64,000 nucleotides of DNA from assembly GCF_947631635.1 (NCBI RefSeq), contig NZ_CANRMB010000012.1:19919-83918 (forward strand), given 5' to 3'. A program made the translations under genes and the position numbers. Shown piece after piece: positions 34,886 through 43,964 of this stretch (position 1 is the stretch's first letter; the number at the start of each line of letters is the position of its first letter). The notes beneath the pieces are model-generated. The model saw only the letters and a program-made list of their open reading frames with translations. It was not told the DNA's origin and searched no databases. The stretch comes from an uncultured Dysosmobacter sp. (lineage in GTDB: Bacteria; Bacillota; Clostridia; Oscillospirales; Oscillospiraceae).

Positions 34886-34910
34886 GTGGGAGAAAGTGGG
34901 GAATATGGGC
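34886..34910 (+). promoter_or_regulatory. MraZ binding boxes
   Basis: GTGGG at 34886 and 34896, then ATGGG at 34905: three (G/A)TGGG repeats about 10 bp apart, just after the -10 box. This is the direct-repeat pattern bound by MraZ rings, so autoregulation of the dcw promoter is expected. Confidence 0.8.
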
Positions 34911-34968
34911 GCTCAAGTGCCACAGAAACCCATCAAATCCCAAAAAGAGGGGAAAGGGGGAGGCGCCT

Positions 34969-35412
34969 GTGGCGAGACTGCTGGGAAAATCCAATAACAG
35001 CATCGACTCCAAGGGCCGTCTGGTCATTCCCTCCGCCATGCGGGAGGCGCTGGGCGACACCTTTTATATCACCATCGGCGCCCAGAACTGCCTGACCATC
35101 TATCCCCAGGCCAAGTGGGAGCAGATGTCCGAAGAGATGGACGAGCTCCCCTATACGGAGGCCCGGGCCCTGACGCTGCTGTATGCCAACGCCGTCCAGT
35201 GCGAGCCGGACGGACAGGGCCGCGTGCTGATCCCCGCCGGCCTGCGCAATTACGCGGGCCTGAAGAAGACCGTGACCATCGTGGGACTGAATACCTTCGC
35301 GGAGATCTGGGACGAAAAGACCTGGACCGAGCGGGAGCGCCAGATGCTGGAGAGCGACGATATGGCCGCCGCCATGGACGCCCTGGCACGCGCCCGCCGC
35401 AACCGTGGGTGA
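34969..35412 (+). CDS. mraZ: Transcriptional regulator MraZ
   Basis: 147 residues from a GTG start preceded by GGGGAGG. Two SpoVT/AbrB-like half-domains each carry the DxKGR-type motif: [18 protein letters not shown] near 11 and [18 protein letters not shown] near 85. MraZ forms rings and binds the GTGGG repeats in its own leader. It is the first gene of the division and wall cluster, 5 bp before rsmH. Confidence 0.96.
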   Translation: MARLLGKSNNSIDSKGRLVIPSAMREALGDTFYITIGAQNCLTIYPQAKWEQMSEEMDELPYTEARALTLLYANAVQCEPDGQGRVLIPAGLRNYAGLKKTVTIVGLNTFAEIWDEKTWTERERQMLESDDMAAAMDALARARRNRG

Positions 35413-35417
35413 GCGGC

Positions 35418-36365
35418 ATGGAATACACCCATAAGCCCGTTCTGCTGAACGAGTGCATCGAAGCGTTGAACATCCGCCCCGACGGGGTGTATGTGGATGG
35501 TACATTGGGCCGCGCAGGGCACTCCGGAGAGATCGCCCAGAGGCTTACCACCGGCCGGCTCATCTGTATCGACCGCGACATGGCGGCCATTGACGCGGCG
35601 CGGGAGCGCCTGGCCCCATGGATGGACCGGGTGACGCTGGTCCACAGCAATTTTTCGGAGCTGGACGGCGTCCTGCCCCAGGCGGGCGCCGCCGGCGCCG
35701 ACGGGATGCTCTTCGACCTGGGCGTTTCCTCGCCCCAGCTGGACGACGCATCCCGGGGATTTTCCTACATGCAGGACGCTCCGCTGGACATGCGGATGGA
35801 CGCGTCGGCGCCGCTGACGGCCCGCGGGGTGGTCAACGAATGGCCCTATGAGGAGCTGCGCCGCATCCTGTTTGAGTACGGCGAGGAGCGGTACGCCCCC
35901 GCCATTGCGAAAGCCATTGTCCGGGCGCGGGAGACCGCGCCTGTTGAGACCACCCTGGAATTGGTGGATATCATCAAGGGGGCCATGCCCCCGGCGGCCC
36001 TGCGGGAGAAGCAGCACCCCGCCAAGCGGAGCTTTCAGGCCATCCGCATCGCCGTCAACGGCGAGCTGGACGCCCTGCCGCCCATGCTGAAGGCGGCGGT
36101 GGACCACCTGAACCCCGGCGGGCGGCTGGCGGTCATCACCTTCCACTCGCTGGAGGACCGCATCGTCAAGCGCGCCATGCAGGACATGGCCCGCGGCTGC
36201 ACCTGCCCGCCGGAATTTCCGGTGTGCGTGTGCGGTAAAAAGCCGAAGATCAGGCTCCTGACCCGCAAGCCCATCATCCCGGGCGCGGCGGAGCTGGAGG
36301 AGAACCCGCGGGCCCGCAGCGCAAAGCTCCGGGTGGCGGAGAAATGCGAAAACTTTGATATTTAG
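35418..36365 (+). CDS. rsmH: 16S rRNA (cytosine1402-N4)-methyltransferase
   Basis: 315 residues. HKPVLLNECIEAL at the start, YVDGTLGRAGHS as SAM motif I, LFDLGVSSPQLDD, and KRSFQAIRIAVNGEL plus ITFHSLEDRIVK are all RsmH hallmarks. It makes m4C1402 in the 30S P-site. Second gene of the dcw cluster. Confidence 0.97.
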   Translation: MEYTHKPVLLNECIEALNIRPDGVYVDGTLGRAGHSGEIAQRLTTGRLICIDRDMAAIDAARERLAPWMDRVTLVHSNFSELDGVLPQAGAAGADGMLFDLGVSSPQLDDASRGFSYMQDAPLDMRMDASAPLTARGVVNEWPYEELRRILFEYGEERYAPAIAKAIVRARETAPVETTLELVDIIKGAMPPAALREKQHPAKRSFQAIRIAVNGELDALPPMLKAAVDHLNPGGRLAVITFHSLEDRIVKRAMQDMARGCTCPPEFPVCVCGKKPKIRLLTRKPIIPGAAELEENPRARSAKLRVAEKCENFDI

Positions 36366-36424
36366 CGGAGAAGGGACAAGCTCCCTTCTCCTGTGTGTGA
36401 GAACCGGGAAGGGAGGAGTCCTCT

Positions 36425-36985
36425 GTGGCATCGACAGCGCGGGAACTGCGCTATACAGGCAGTCACGCCGTGAACGGCAGTCTGGCGTATGATCTGGATT
36501 ATGAGGTGCGGGAGCGGGAGCTGCGCCACGCGGGAGAGCTTCCCCGCCGCCGGGAGACGGTGCGGGAGGAACCCAAGGTCCGCAGCGTATCCAAGGTACA
36601 GGTCCGGGAGCGGCAGCATGTTTCCGTGTTTTCCATCGTGGGCTTCGCGGCCGTGATCGGCATGGCGGTCCTGGTCCTCATGAGCTATGTGCAGCTGACC
36701 GTACTGTCCGCCGACACGGTGGCGCTGCAAAGCCAGCTGGCGGCCCTGGAAACGGAAAACGTCCGGCTGACCACGGAATATGAGCAGATGTTCGATATGG
36801 CCGCGGTAAAAGAGGCCGCTGCGGCGGCCGGCATGAGCAAGCCCAGCGGAAGTCAGGTGAGTTATATCGATCTGTCTGAAGGGGACAGCGCCGAGGTGTA
36901 TCAGAAGGAGGACCCCAGCCTGTTCAGCCGCCTGCTGACATCCCTGAACCACGGGATCTACGCGGTGGTGGAATATTTTGACTGA
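36425..36985 (+). CDS. ftsL: FtsL-like cell division protein
   Basis: 186 residues from a GTG after GGAAGGAGG. A basic cytoplasmic N-terminus (~60 aa) is followed by one membrane helix (about 65-88, VFSIVGFAAVIGMAVLVLMS) and a leucine-zipper-like coiled coil (TVALQSQLAALETENVRLTTEYEQ). The acidic C-terminal tail is longer than in most FtsL. Identification rests on position (rsmH-X-pbpB) and topology. It would join DivIC and FtsQ at the septum. Confidence 0.85.
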   Translation: MASTARELRYTGSHAVNGSLAYDLDYEVRERELRHAGELPRRRETVREEPKVRSVSKVQVRERQHVSVFSIVGFAAVIGMAVLVLMSYVQLTVLSADTVALQSQLAALETENVRLTTEYEQMFDMAAVKEAAAAAGMSKPSGSQVSYIDLSEGDSAEVYQKEDPSLFSRLLTSLNHGIYAVVEYFD

Positions 36986-37289
36986 CCACCGCACTATAAT
37001 GCTGTATCCAAAGACAGCTCCAGCCGTCTGACAGGAAAGCGCCCCAGGCGTCTTTGCGCCGGGAGCGGGGAGACGGATGCGGCGTTTGCACAGAATATCC
37101 ATTTGGCGCGGAGTGTGTCAGGAGGCGGGCGGGACCGCCCGCCGGTCCGCCGGGAGCGGAGCTGGACCGTTTGTTATACTGGATTGGACGCAGGGAGTAA
37201 GAAGAGATCTTCTTGCTCCCTTGTTTGCAGAGAAGCGGAATACCGGCACGGCTGCGGAACGGCCCCGCAGCCAAGAGAGGAGACAGACC
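36986..37289 (+). other. Gap between ftsL and pbpB
   Basis: 304 bp with no convincing gene. It holds a strong hairpin, GGCGGGC-GGGACC-GCCCGCC (about 37123-37142), which may attenuate read-through. An extended -10-like TGTTATACT follows near 37172-37180 and could give pbpB its own promoter. No clear -35 box matches it. Confidence 0.4.
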
Positions 37290-39755
37290 ATGGCAAGCAA
37301 TCCCCGAAGAAAAAGCGACGCCGCCCGCCGGGCGAATCAGGTCATTCGGAAACGAACGGTCCTGGTGATGTTCCTGCTGGGCATCGTGACATTTATTCTG
37401 CTGTTTTTTAAGCTGTACGACCTGCAGATCCGCCAGCATGAAGCGCTGCAGGAAAAGGCGGTGGACCAGCAGACCCTCAGCACCGTCGTGACCGCCTCCC
37501 GGGGCACGATCTATGACAAAAACCATCATCCGCTGGCCATCTCGGCCACGGCGGAGCAGGTGAACATGTCCCCCAAGGAGATCGCGGAGTTCGTGGAGAG
37601 CCAGAAGAAGGCCCAGGAGGAGGCCGCGGAAAAGGCGGCGAAAAACGGCGAGGCCTATACGCCCACGCCCATCCGGGACCAGGCATACATCGCCAGGGGG
37701 CTCAGCCGTATCCTGGAAGTGGATGAAGGCACGATCCTGGAGAAGATGGAGAAGACCAATCTCCAATATATCATCCTGAAGAAGAAGGCCGAACAGGATA
37801 TGTGCGATGAGGTCCGCCGGTTCATCAACGGCGAGATCGACGAGGAGGGCAACCAGCTGACCTTTGTCAATGACGACGGAAAGACCCGGCTGATATCCGA
37901 CCCCACCAAAAGCCCCACCAAGCTCCGGGGCATCTTCATGGAGCCGGACTCCAAGCGCTACTATCCCCAGCATACCCTGGCGTCCAGCGTCATCGGCTTT
38001 GTGGACGGCGACAACAACGGCGGCGTGGGCCTGGAGGCCAAGTACAACAGTGTTCTGGACGGCACCGCCGGCATGACGATCAGCGCCAAGAACAACCTGA
38101 ACCAGCCCATCCTGTTCCAGTATGAGCAGTATTACGACGCCCAAAACGGCAACGACCTGGTGCTGACGCTGGACATGGACGTTCAGTACTATCTGGAAAA
38201 GGGCATGGAGAGCATGCTCAAAAAGTACGATGCCAAAAACGGCGGCACCGGCATCGTGATGGAAGTGAACTCCGGCGCCATCGTGGCCATGGCCTCGTTC
38301 CCCAATTATGACCTCAATGATTATGGCACGATCTATGATGAAAAATTGCAGGCCAATCTGGAGAAGACGCTGGCCGACCTGGAGACCCAAAAGAGCACCT
38401 ATGAGAGCGAGGAGGCCTATCAGGAGGCGGTGACCACGGCGAAGAACACCACCAGGAATACCCAGTGGCGCAACAAGTGTATCGACTCCACCTATGAGCC
38501 CGGCTCCACCTTCAAGCCCATCACCCTGGCGGCGGCGCTGGAAGAGGGCCTGGTGAACATGAACAGCACCTTCAACTGCACCGGCTCCGTCATGGTCCCG
38601 GGGTGGAACAAGCCGATCAGATGCTCGAACAAGTCCGGCCATGGAATGCAGACCCTGGAGGAGGCGGTGGGACACTCCTGCAACCCCGCGTTCATCTCCA
38701 TGGGCCTAAAGGTGGGCACCAAGACGTACTATCAATATTTGCAGGCGTTCGGCCTGATGGAAAAGACCGGCGTGGACATGATCGGCGAGGTGCAGGGCAT
38801 CTTTGCCAACGAGTCCAGCTTCAATTCCAACGTGGTCTCCCTGGCGTCCTACTCCTTCGGCCAGACCTTCAACGTCACGCCCCTGGAGCTGATCCGAGCC
38901 CAGGCGGCCTGCATCAACGGCGGATACCTGTACACTCCCTATGTGGTGGAGCAGGTCCTGGACGGCGACGGCAATGTGCTGGAGCAGCATGACTCCACGC
39001 CGGTCCGCCAGGTCATCAGCGAGGAGACCTCCGCCAAGGTCCGCCAGTGCCTGGAATACGTCGTCGCAAAGGGCAGCGGCAAGAACGGTCAGGTGGCGGG
39101 CTACCGCATCGGCGGCAAGACCGGTACCGCGGATAAGACCGGCACCGGCGACGTGGTGGTGTCCTTCATGTGCTTTGCCCCAGCGGATGATCCCCAGTAC
39201 ATCATGCTGCTGACCATGGACACCCCCAGCCGCTCCACCGGCACGGCCGTTTTCGGCGGCACCATGGTGGCGCCGGTGGCCAGTCAGATCATGGCGGATA
39301 TCCTGCCCGCCCTGGGCGTGGAGCCGGACTATTCCTCCGAGGATCTGGCGGGTGCGGACGCGGCTGTCCCTAACACCGTGGGTCTCACTGCGGCCGCGGC
39401 CAAGGAAAAGCTCACCGGCGTCGGCTTCACCTGCCGTACCATCGGCACAGGAGACACCGTGACCGACCAGACGCCCGCAGGCGGCGCCATCGTGCCCAAC
39501 AACGCCAATATCATTCTGTACCTGGGGCAGGAGAAGCCGGATACGCCCAGCGTCGTGCCAAATGTGCTCGGCAAGACCGCGGCGGAGGCCAACAAGGCCC
39601 TGACCAACGCGGGGCTTATCATGCGGGTGACCGGTGCCACCAGTTCCGGCTCCGGCAACGTCCGCGCCATCACCCAGTCCCAGCCGGAGGGCACGGAACT
39701 GAAGGCCGGCGATGTGGTGACGGTCCAGTTCGGAGACAGCTCTGTTTTGGACTGA
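37290..39755 (+). CDS. pbpB: Septal penicillin-binding transpeptidase with two PASTA domains (PBP2B/FtsI type)
   Basis: 821 residues. One membrane helix (about 22-42), the class B dimerisation domain (ASRGTIYDKNHHPLAIS near 69), then transpeptidase with the three active-site motifs: S406-TFK in YEPGSTFKP, SCN in GHSCNPAF and KTG in GGKTGTADK. The C-terminus has two PASTA domains (VPNTVGLTAAAAKEKL and VPNVLGKTAAEANKAL). Its place between ftsL and murE and two PASTA units point to the division enzyme PbpB, though one gene may also cover the SpoVD role. It cross-links septal peptidoglycan. Confidence 0.93.
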   Translation: MASNPRRKSDAARRANQVIRKRTVLVMFLLGIVTFILLFFKLYDLQIRQHEALQEKAVDQQTLSTVVTASRGTIYDKNHHPLAISATAEQVNMSPKEIAEFVESQKKAQEEAAEKAAKNGEAYTPTPIRDQAYIARGLSRILEVDEGTILEKMEKTNLQYIILKKKAEQDMCDEVRRFINGEIDEEGNQLTFVNDDGKTRLISDPTKSPTKLRGIFMEPDSKRYYPQHTLASSVIGFVDGDNNGGVGLEAKYNSVLDGTAGMTISAKNNLNQPILFQYEQYYDAQNGNDLVLTLDMDVQYYLEKGMESMLKKYDAKNGGTGIVMEVNSGAIVAMASFPNYDLNDYGTIYDEKLQANLEKTLADLETQKSTYESEEAYQEAVTTAKNTTRNTQWRNKCIDSTYEPGSTFKPITLAAALEEGLVNMNSTFNCTGSVMVPGWNKPIRCSNKSGHGMQTLEEAVGHSCNPAFISMGLKVGTKTYYQYLQAFGLMEKTGVDMIGEVQGIFANESSFNSNVVSLASYSFGQTFNVTPLELIRAQAACINGGYLYTPYVVEQVLDGDGNVLEQHDSTPVRQVISEETSAKVRQCLEYVVAKGSGKNGQVAGYRIGGKTGTADKTGTGDVVVSFMCFAPADDPQYIMLLTMDTPSRSTGTAVFGGTMVAPVASQIMADILPALGVEPDYSSEDLAGADAAVPNTVGLTAAAAKEKLTGVGFTCRTIGTGDTVTDQTPAGGAIVPNNANIILYLGQEKPDTPSVVPNVLGKTAAEANKALTNAGLIMRVTGATSSGSGNVRAITQSQPEGTELKAGDVVTVQFGDSSVLD

Positions 39756-39870
39756 TGACAGATTTTGCAAGATTTTTGACACCATTCTCCGTGTACTTTG
39801 CGCTTTGCCCTGTCTATAATAACCTTGGCAGCTTCTGCGGTGTCAAAATCAGATGAAAGGGCGCGCGTTT

Positions 39871-41322
39871 ATGAAATTGAGAGAACTTTTAAAGGGGATC
39901 GAGATCCTCTCCGCCACGGCGGACCTGGATATAGAGATCGCCCATGTCAGCTATGATTCCCGGGCCGCACAGCCCGGAGACCTGTTCGTGGCCATGACGG
40001 GCTTTGCCGTGGACGGACACACCTTTATCGGCAAGGCCATGGCCGCGGGCGCGGCGGCGGTGCTGTGTGAAAAGCTGCCGGAGGAGGCCGGGGTCCCCTA
40101 TGTCCAGACGGCGGATTCCCGCAGGGCGCTGGCCGTGGTGGGCGCCAACTTCTTCGGCCATCCGGCGGACAGCATGACCATGGTGGGCGTCACCGGCACC
40201 AACGGCAAGACCACCACCACCTATCTGCTCAAATCCATCCTGGAACAGGCGCTGGGGGCCAAGGTGGGCCTCATCGGCACCAACCAGAACATGATCGGAG
40301 ACGAGGTGATTCCCACGGAGCGGACCACGCCGGAGTCCTTTGAGCTCCAGCACCTCTTCGCCCGGATGCGGGACGCGGGCTGCACCCATGTGGTGATGGA
40401 GGTCTCCTCCCACGCCCTGGTGCTGGACCGGGTGTACGGCGTCCGGTATGCCGTGGGCATCTTCACCAACCTGACCCAGGACCATCTGGATTTCCACAAG
40501 ACCATGGAGGCCTACTGCGACGCCAAGGCCATCCTGTTCCAAAACTGCGGCGCGGGCGTCTGCAACGCCGACGACCCCTGGACGGCCCGGCTACTGAAGG
40601 ACGCTGCCTGCCAAAAGTTCTTCTACGCAGAAAAGGCGGACGCGGACCTGCGGGCGGAAAATATCCGTCTGGACGCGGACGCGGTGGCCTTTGACGCGGT
40701 GACAAAAGAAAAACGGGTGCCGGTGGAGGTGCATATTCCCGGCGGCTTTATGGTATATAATACCCTGGATGTTTTGGGCGCGGCGCTGATGCTGGGCGTC
40801 CCCCTGGAGAAGAGCGCCGCCGTGCTGGCCCGGGTCCCCCATGTGAAGGGCCGGGTGGAGGTGGTGCCTACGCCGGGGAAGGACTACACGGTGCTGATCG
40901 ATTACGCCCACAGCCCGGACGGCATGGAGAACGTGCTCTCCTCCGTGAAGGGCTTCGCAAAGGGCCGCACCATCGCCCTGTTCGGCTGCGGCGGAGACCG
41001 GGATAAGACCAAGCGCCCCAAGATGGGGAGGGTTGCCGCGGAGATCGCGGACTTCGCGGTGGTCACCACCGACAATCCCCGGACCGAGCGCCCTGGAGAC
41101 ATCATCGCAGACATTCTGCCCGGACTGGAGGGTACTGACACGCCCTATGTGGTGGTGGAGGACCGGGTGGAGGCCATCCATTGGGCGATGGACCACGCGG
41201 AGCCGGGGGACGTCATCGTCCTCTGCGGCAAGGGCCATGAGACCTACCAGGAAGTGAACCATGTGAAGCACCACATGGATGAGCGGGAGATCGTGGCGGA
41301 CTATCTGAAGGCCGGAAAATGA
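39871..41322 (+). CDS. murE: UDP-MurNAc-L-Ala-D-Glu ligase MurE
   Basis: 483 residues. The P-loop GVTGTNGKTTTTYLLKS sits near 112, HVVMEVSSHALVLDRV near 178 and the DNPR motif in TTDNPRTERPGD near 405, diagnostic of meso-diaminopimelate-adding MurE. It adds the third stem-peptide residue in the cytosol. The start at 39871 follows AAAGGG; an in-frame ATG at 39853 is possible. A TATAAT-like box at 39815-39820 lacks a good -35. The last ~56 bp are duplicated downstream at 41444, and the two versions end in different residues (AGK here, KTAQ-type in the copy). Confidence 0.96.
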   Translation: MKLRELLKGIEILSATADLDIEIAHVSYDSRAAQPGDLFVAMTGFAVDGHTFIGKAMAAGAAAVLCEKLPEEAGVPYVQTADSRRALAVVGANFFGHPADSMTMVGVTGTNGKTTTTYLLKSILEQALGAKVGLIGTNQNMIGDEVIPTERTTPESFELQHLFARMRDAGCTHVVMEVSSHALVLDRVYGVRYAVGIFTNLTQDHLDFHKTMEAYCDAKAILFQNCGAGVCNADDPWTARLLKDAACQKFFYAEKADADLRAENIRLDADAVAFDAVTKEKRVPVEVHIPGGFMVYNTLDVLGAALMLGVPLEKSAAVLARVPHVKGRVEVVPTPGKDYTVLIDYAHSPDGMENVLSSVKGFAKGRTIALFGCGGDRDKTKRPKMGRVAAEIADFAVVTTDNPRTERPGDIIADILPGLEGTDTPYVVVEDRVEAIHWAMDHAEPGDVIVLCGKGHETYQEVNHVKHHMDEREIVADYLKAGK

Positions 41323-41340
41323 TCGCCGGAGGTCCGGCGT

Positions 41341-41443
41341 CCAAGCGTTTTGGCGGGAGCCAAAACCTTGAAATGTCCGGAATTCACTTCCGGACATTTG
41401 AGTGAAATGCGGGGTCCCCGCAAAATCGAAGATTTTGTGGGGC
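41341..41443 (+). repeat. Three-hairpin element, murE copy
   Basis: Hairpin A is CAAGCGTTTTGGC/GCCAAAACCTTG. Hairpin B is ATGTCCGGAA/TTCCGGACAT. A 13-nt linker starting TTG follows. Hairpin C is GGTCCCCGCAAAATC/GATTTTGTGGGG. Module order and linker length equal those after the amidase gene. Stems B and C differ in sequence but keep pairing, which implies selection on structure. Confidence 0.85.
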
Positions 41444-41513
41444 AGTGAACCATGTGAAGCACCACATGGATGAGCGGGAGATCGTGGCAGACTACCTGAA
41501 AACCGCTCAATAA
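41444..41513 (+). pseudogene. Duplicate of the murE 3' end
   Basis: From AGTGAACCATGTG at 41444 the sequence repeats murE from 41253 (offset 191 bp). Over the first 56 bp there are only two differences, both synonymous (GCG/GCA, TAT/TAC). It then ends AAAACCGCTCAATAA, where murE has AAGGCCGGAAAATGA. There is no start codon; mraY begins 46 bp later. Confidence 0.88.
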
Positions 41514-41559
41514 AACACAGAAGCACCGGAAAGACCGGGAAAAAAGGGAGAGGGAACCA

Positions 41560-42543
41560 ATGGATATTTCATTATTGCTCGCGGCGGCTGTCAGCTTTGC
41601 GGCGACGCTGGTCATCGGGAAATTTGTGCTTGCGGAGCTGCGGAAGCTGAAGGCCGGACAGGAGATCCGGGAGGACGGCCCCAAGTGGCACGCCGGAAAG
41701 GCCGGCACGCCCACCATGGGCGGCATCATGTTCATCATCGGCGCAGGAGTCATCACCTTCGTGATGGGCTGGAAGCAGATGCTGGGCGGGGAGTTCGCCC
41801 ACCTGTATGTCTATCTCTTCGCCCTGATCTTCGGCCTGATCGGCTTTGTGGACGATTACCGCAAGGTCCGCCAGCATCAGAACGAGGGCCTCACCGCCAA
41901 GCAGAAGTTTATCCTGCAGCTGGCGGCGGCGGTGGTGTTCCTGGTCCTCATGCGGTATGAGGGCCTGCTGACCAACGAGCTGTATATCCCCTTCGTAAAT
42001 GTGACCGTCACCCTGAACTGGATCGTGTATCTGGTCTTTGCGGCGTTCGTCATCGTGGGCTGCGTCAACGCCGTGAACCTGACCGACGGCATCGACGGCC
42101 TGGCGTGCAGCGTCACCTTTGTGGTCATGGTGTTCTTCACCGCGGCCGCCGCCATGTGGCAGGCCACGCTGGCCCTGTTCCCGGCGGCCCTGGCAGGCGG
42201 CCTGGCGGCGTTTTTCGTCTACAACCATCACCCCGCCAAGGTCTTTATGGGCGACACGGGGAGCCTCTTCCTGGGCGGCGCCGTGGCGGCGCTGGGCTTT
42301 GCCCTGGATATGCCCCTGATCCTGATCCCGGTGGGCATCATCTACATCGCGGAGACCCTTTCGGACATCATCCAGGTGGCGTATTTCAAAGCCACCCACG
42401 GCAAGCGCTTTTTCAAAATGGCCCCGCTGCACCACCACCTGGAGCTGTCCGGCTGGAGCGAGGCGAAGCTGGTGGCCGTGTTTGCCGGCATCACGCTGGT
42501 GTGCTGCGTGCTGGCGTATCTGGGCATCCAGAACAGATATTGA
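41560..42543 (+). CDS. mraY: Phospho-N-acetylmuramoyl-pentapeptide transferase
   Basis: 327 residues, ten membrane helices. PTMGGIMFIIG near 50, the Asp-rich GFVDDYRKVRQHQNEGL near 95, NAVNLTDGIDGLA near 170 and MAPLHHHLELSGWSE near 290 are the catalytic and substrate motifs. It makes lipid I from UDP-MurNAc-pentapeptide. In most relatives murF precedes it; here only the murE tail copy and hairpin element do. Confidence 0.97.
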   Translation: MDISLLLAAAVSFAATLVIGKFVLAELRKLKAGQEIREDGPKWHAGKAGTPTMGGIMFIIGAGVITFVMGWKQMLGGEFAHLYVYLFALIFGLIGFVDDYRKVRQHQNEGLTAKQKFILQLAAAVVFLVLMRYEGLLTNELYIPFVNVTVTLNWIVYLVFAAFVIVGCVNAVNLTDGIDGLACSVTFVVMVFFTAAAAMWQATLALFPAALAGGLAAFFVYNHHPAKVFMGDTGSLFLGGAVAALGFALDMPLILIPVGIIYIAETLSDIIQVAYFKATHGKRFFKMAPLHHHLELSGWSEAKLVAVFAGITLVCCVLAYLGIQNRY

Positions 42544-42629
42544 GATAAGCTCCGCCGGAGCGGGACAGCGCTGCGAGGCGTCCTGCTGACGGCGGGATCC
42601 CATGATTTTTGGGAAAGGAGGGGAACACC

Positions 42630-43862
42630 ATGGCGGCACAGCGGAGACCGGCGCAGCAGCGCCGCAGGCCTATGACCAGGGCGGAGGCCCAGGCCGTCCA
42701 GGAGCGGCGGCAGCGTCAAAAGGAAAAGGAGCAGGAGAGCCGGGAACTGGCCCGTGGCCCCATCGACCTGCCGTTCTGCCTGCTGGTGCTGCTGCTGACG
42801 GCCATCGGATTGGTGATGCTGCTGTCGGCCAGCTTCCCCTCCGCCTACTATGAGAATGATGATCCCACCGCCTATTTCGTGCGGCAGGGCGTCTTTGCCA
42901 TCATGGGCGTAGCGGCCATGTTCTTCATCAGCAAGATCAATTACCAGCGGTTCCGGGGCGTGGCAAAACCACTTTTGTATGTGGCGGTGGTCCTGCTGGT
43001 CCTGGTGGCGATCCCCGGCATCGGCCTGGTGCGGAACCACGCCCGGCGCTGGCTGGGCATCCCCGGCACCGCCCTGCAGTTTCAGCCCTCGGAGATCGCC
43101 AAGCTGGCGGTGATCCTGTATTTTTCCGACAGCATTTCCAAGAAAAAAGACAAGATGCACACCACCCGCTACGGCGTCGTGCCCTATCTGGTGATCCTGG
43201 GCGTGCTCTCGGTCCTGATGCTGCTGGAGCCCCACCTGTCCGGCACGGTGCTGATCTTCGGCACCGGTGCGGTGCTGATGCTGGTGGGCGGCATCAACCT
43301 GGCGTGGGTCGGCGCGGCATTCGCCGGCGTGGGCGGCGTGGCATTTTTGATGGTGACAGGCGTCATCACATACGGACAGTCCCGCATCGCCATGTGGAAG
43401 AATCCCTTTATCGACGCCCGGGGCGACGGCTACCAGCTGTCCCAGAGCCTGATCACCATCGGCTCCGGCGGACTGTGGGGCGTGGGCCTGGGCAGGAGCC
43501 GCCAGAAGCAGCTGTATTTGCCGGAGGAGCATAACGACTTTATCTTCGCCATCGTCTGCGAGGAGCTGGGCCTTATCGGCGCCACCGTCATCATGCTGCT
43601 GTTCGCGGCGCTGATCCTGCGGGGCTATTGGATCGCCCTCCACGCCAGGGACCGGTTCGGAAGCCTCTTGGTGGTGGGCGTCACCACCCTGATCGCCATG
43701 CAGACCTTCCTGAATATCGGCGTGGTGACGGGCCTGCTGCCCACCACAGGCATCTCCCTGCCCTTTTTCAGCTACGGCGGCACGGCCCTGTCCATTCAAT
43801 TGGCGGAGATGGGGATCGTTTTGTCGGTGTCCAGGCAGATGAAGCCCACAAAGGCGGGATAG
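42630..43862 (+). CDS. ftsW: FtsW/SpoVE-type lipid II polymerase (SEDS family)
   Basis: 410 residues. A basic Gln/Arg-rich cytoplasmic N-terminus (about 45 aa) precedes about ten helices. SEDS motifs: ARRWLGIPGTALQFQPSEIAK near 140, YQLSQSLITIGSGGLWGVGLG near 265, LPEEHNDFIFAIVCEELG near 295 and TGISLPFFSYGGTAL near 378. It polymerises glycan with the septal PBP. The start is chosen from AAAGGAGG 10 bp upstream. murD is absent between mraY and this gene. Confidence 0.95.
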   Translation: MAAQRRPAQQRRRPMTRAEAQAVQERRQRQKEKEQESRELARGPIDLPFCLLVLLLTAIGLVMLLSASFPSAYYENDDPTAYFVRQGVFAIMGVAAMFFISKINYQRFRGVAKPLLYVAVVLLVLVAIPGIGLVRNHARRWLGIPGTALQFQPSEIAKLAVILYFSDSISKKKDKMHTTRYGVVPYLVILGVLSVLMLLEPHLSGTVLIFGTGAVLMLVGGINLAWVGAAFAGVGGVAFLMVTGVITYGQSRIAMWKNPFIDARGDGYQLSQSLITIGSGGLWGVGLGRSRQKQLYLPEEHNDFIFAIVCEELGLIGATVIMLLFAALILRGYWIALHARDRFGSLLVVGVTTLIAMQTFLNIGVVTGLLPTTGISLPFFSYGGTALSIQLAEMGIVLSVSRQMKPTKAG

Positions 43863-43964
43863 GCTCCGCCCAGGGCGTTTGAGACCGGAAAATTTTCGCC
43901 CCGGGCAGCAACACGATTTTTCCCGGCCCTTTTCTGGGGCACTTAGGAGAGCGCAGAGACGGAG

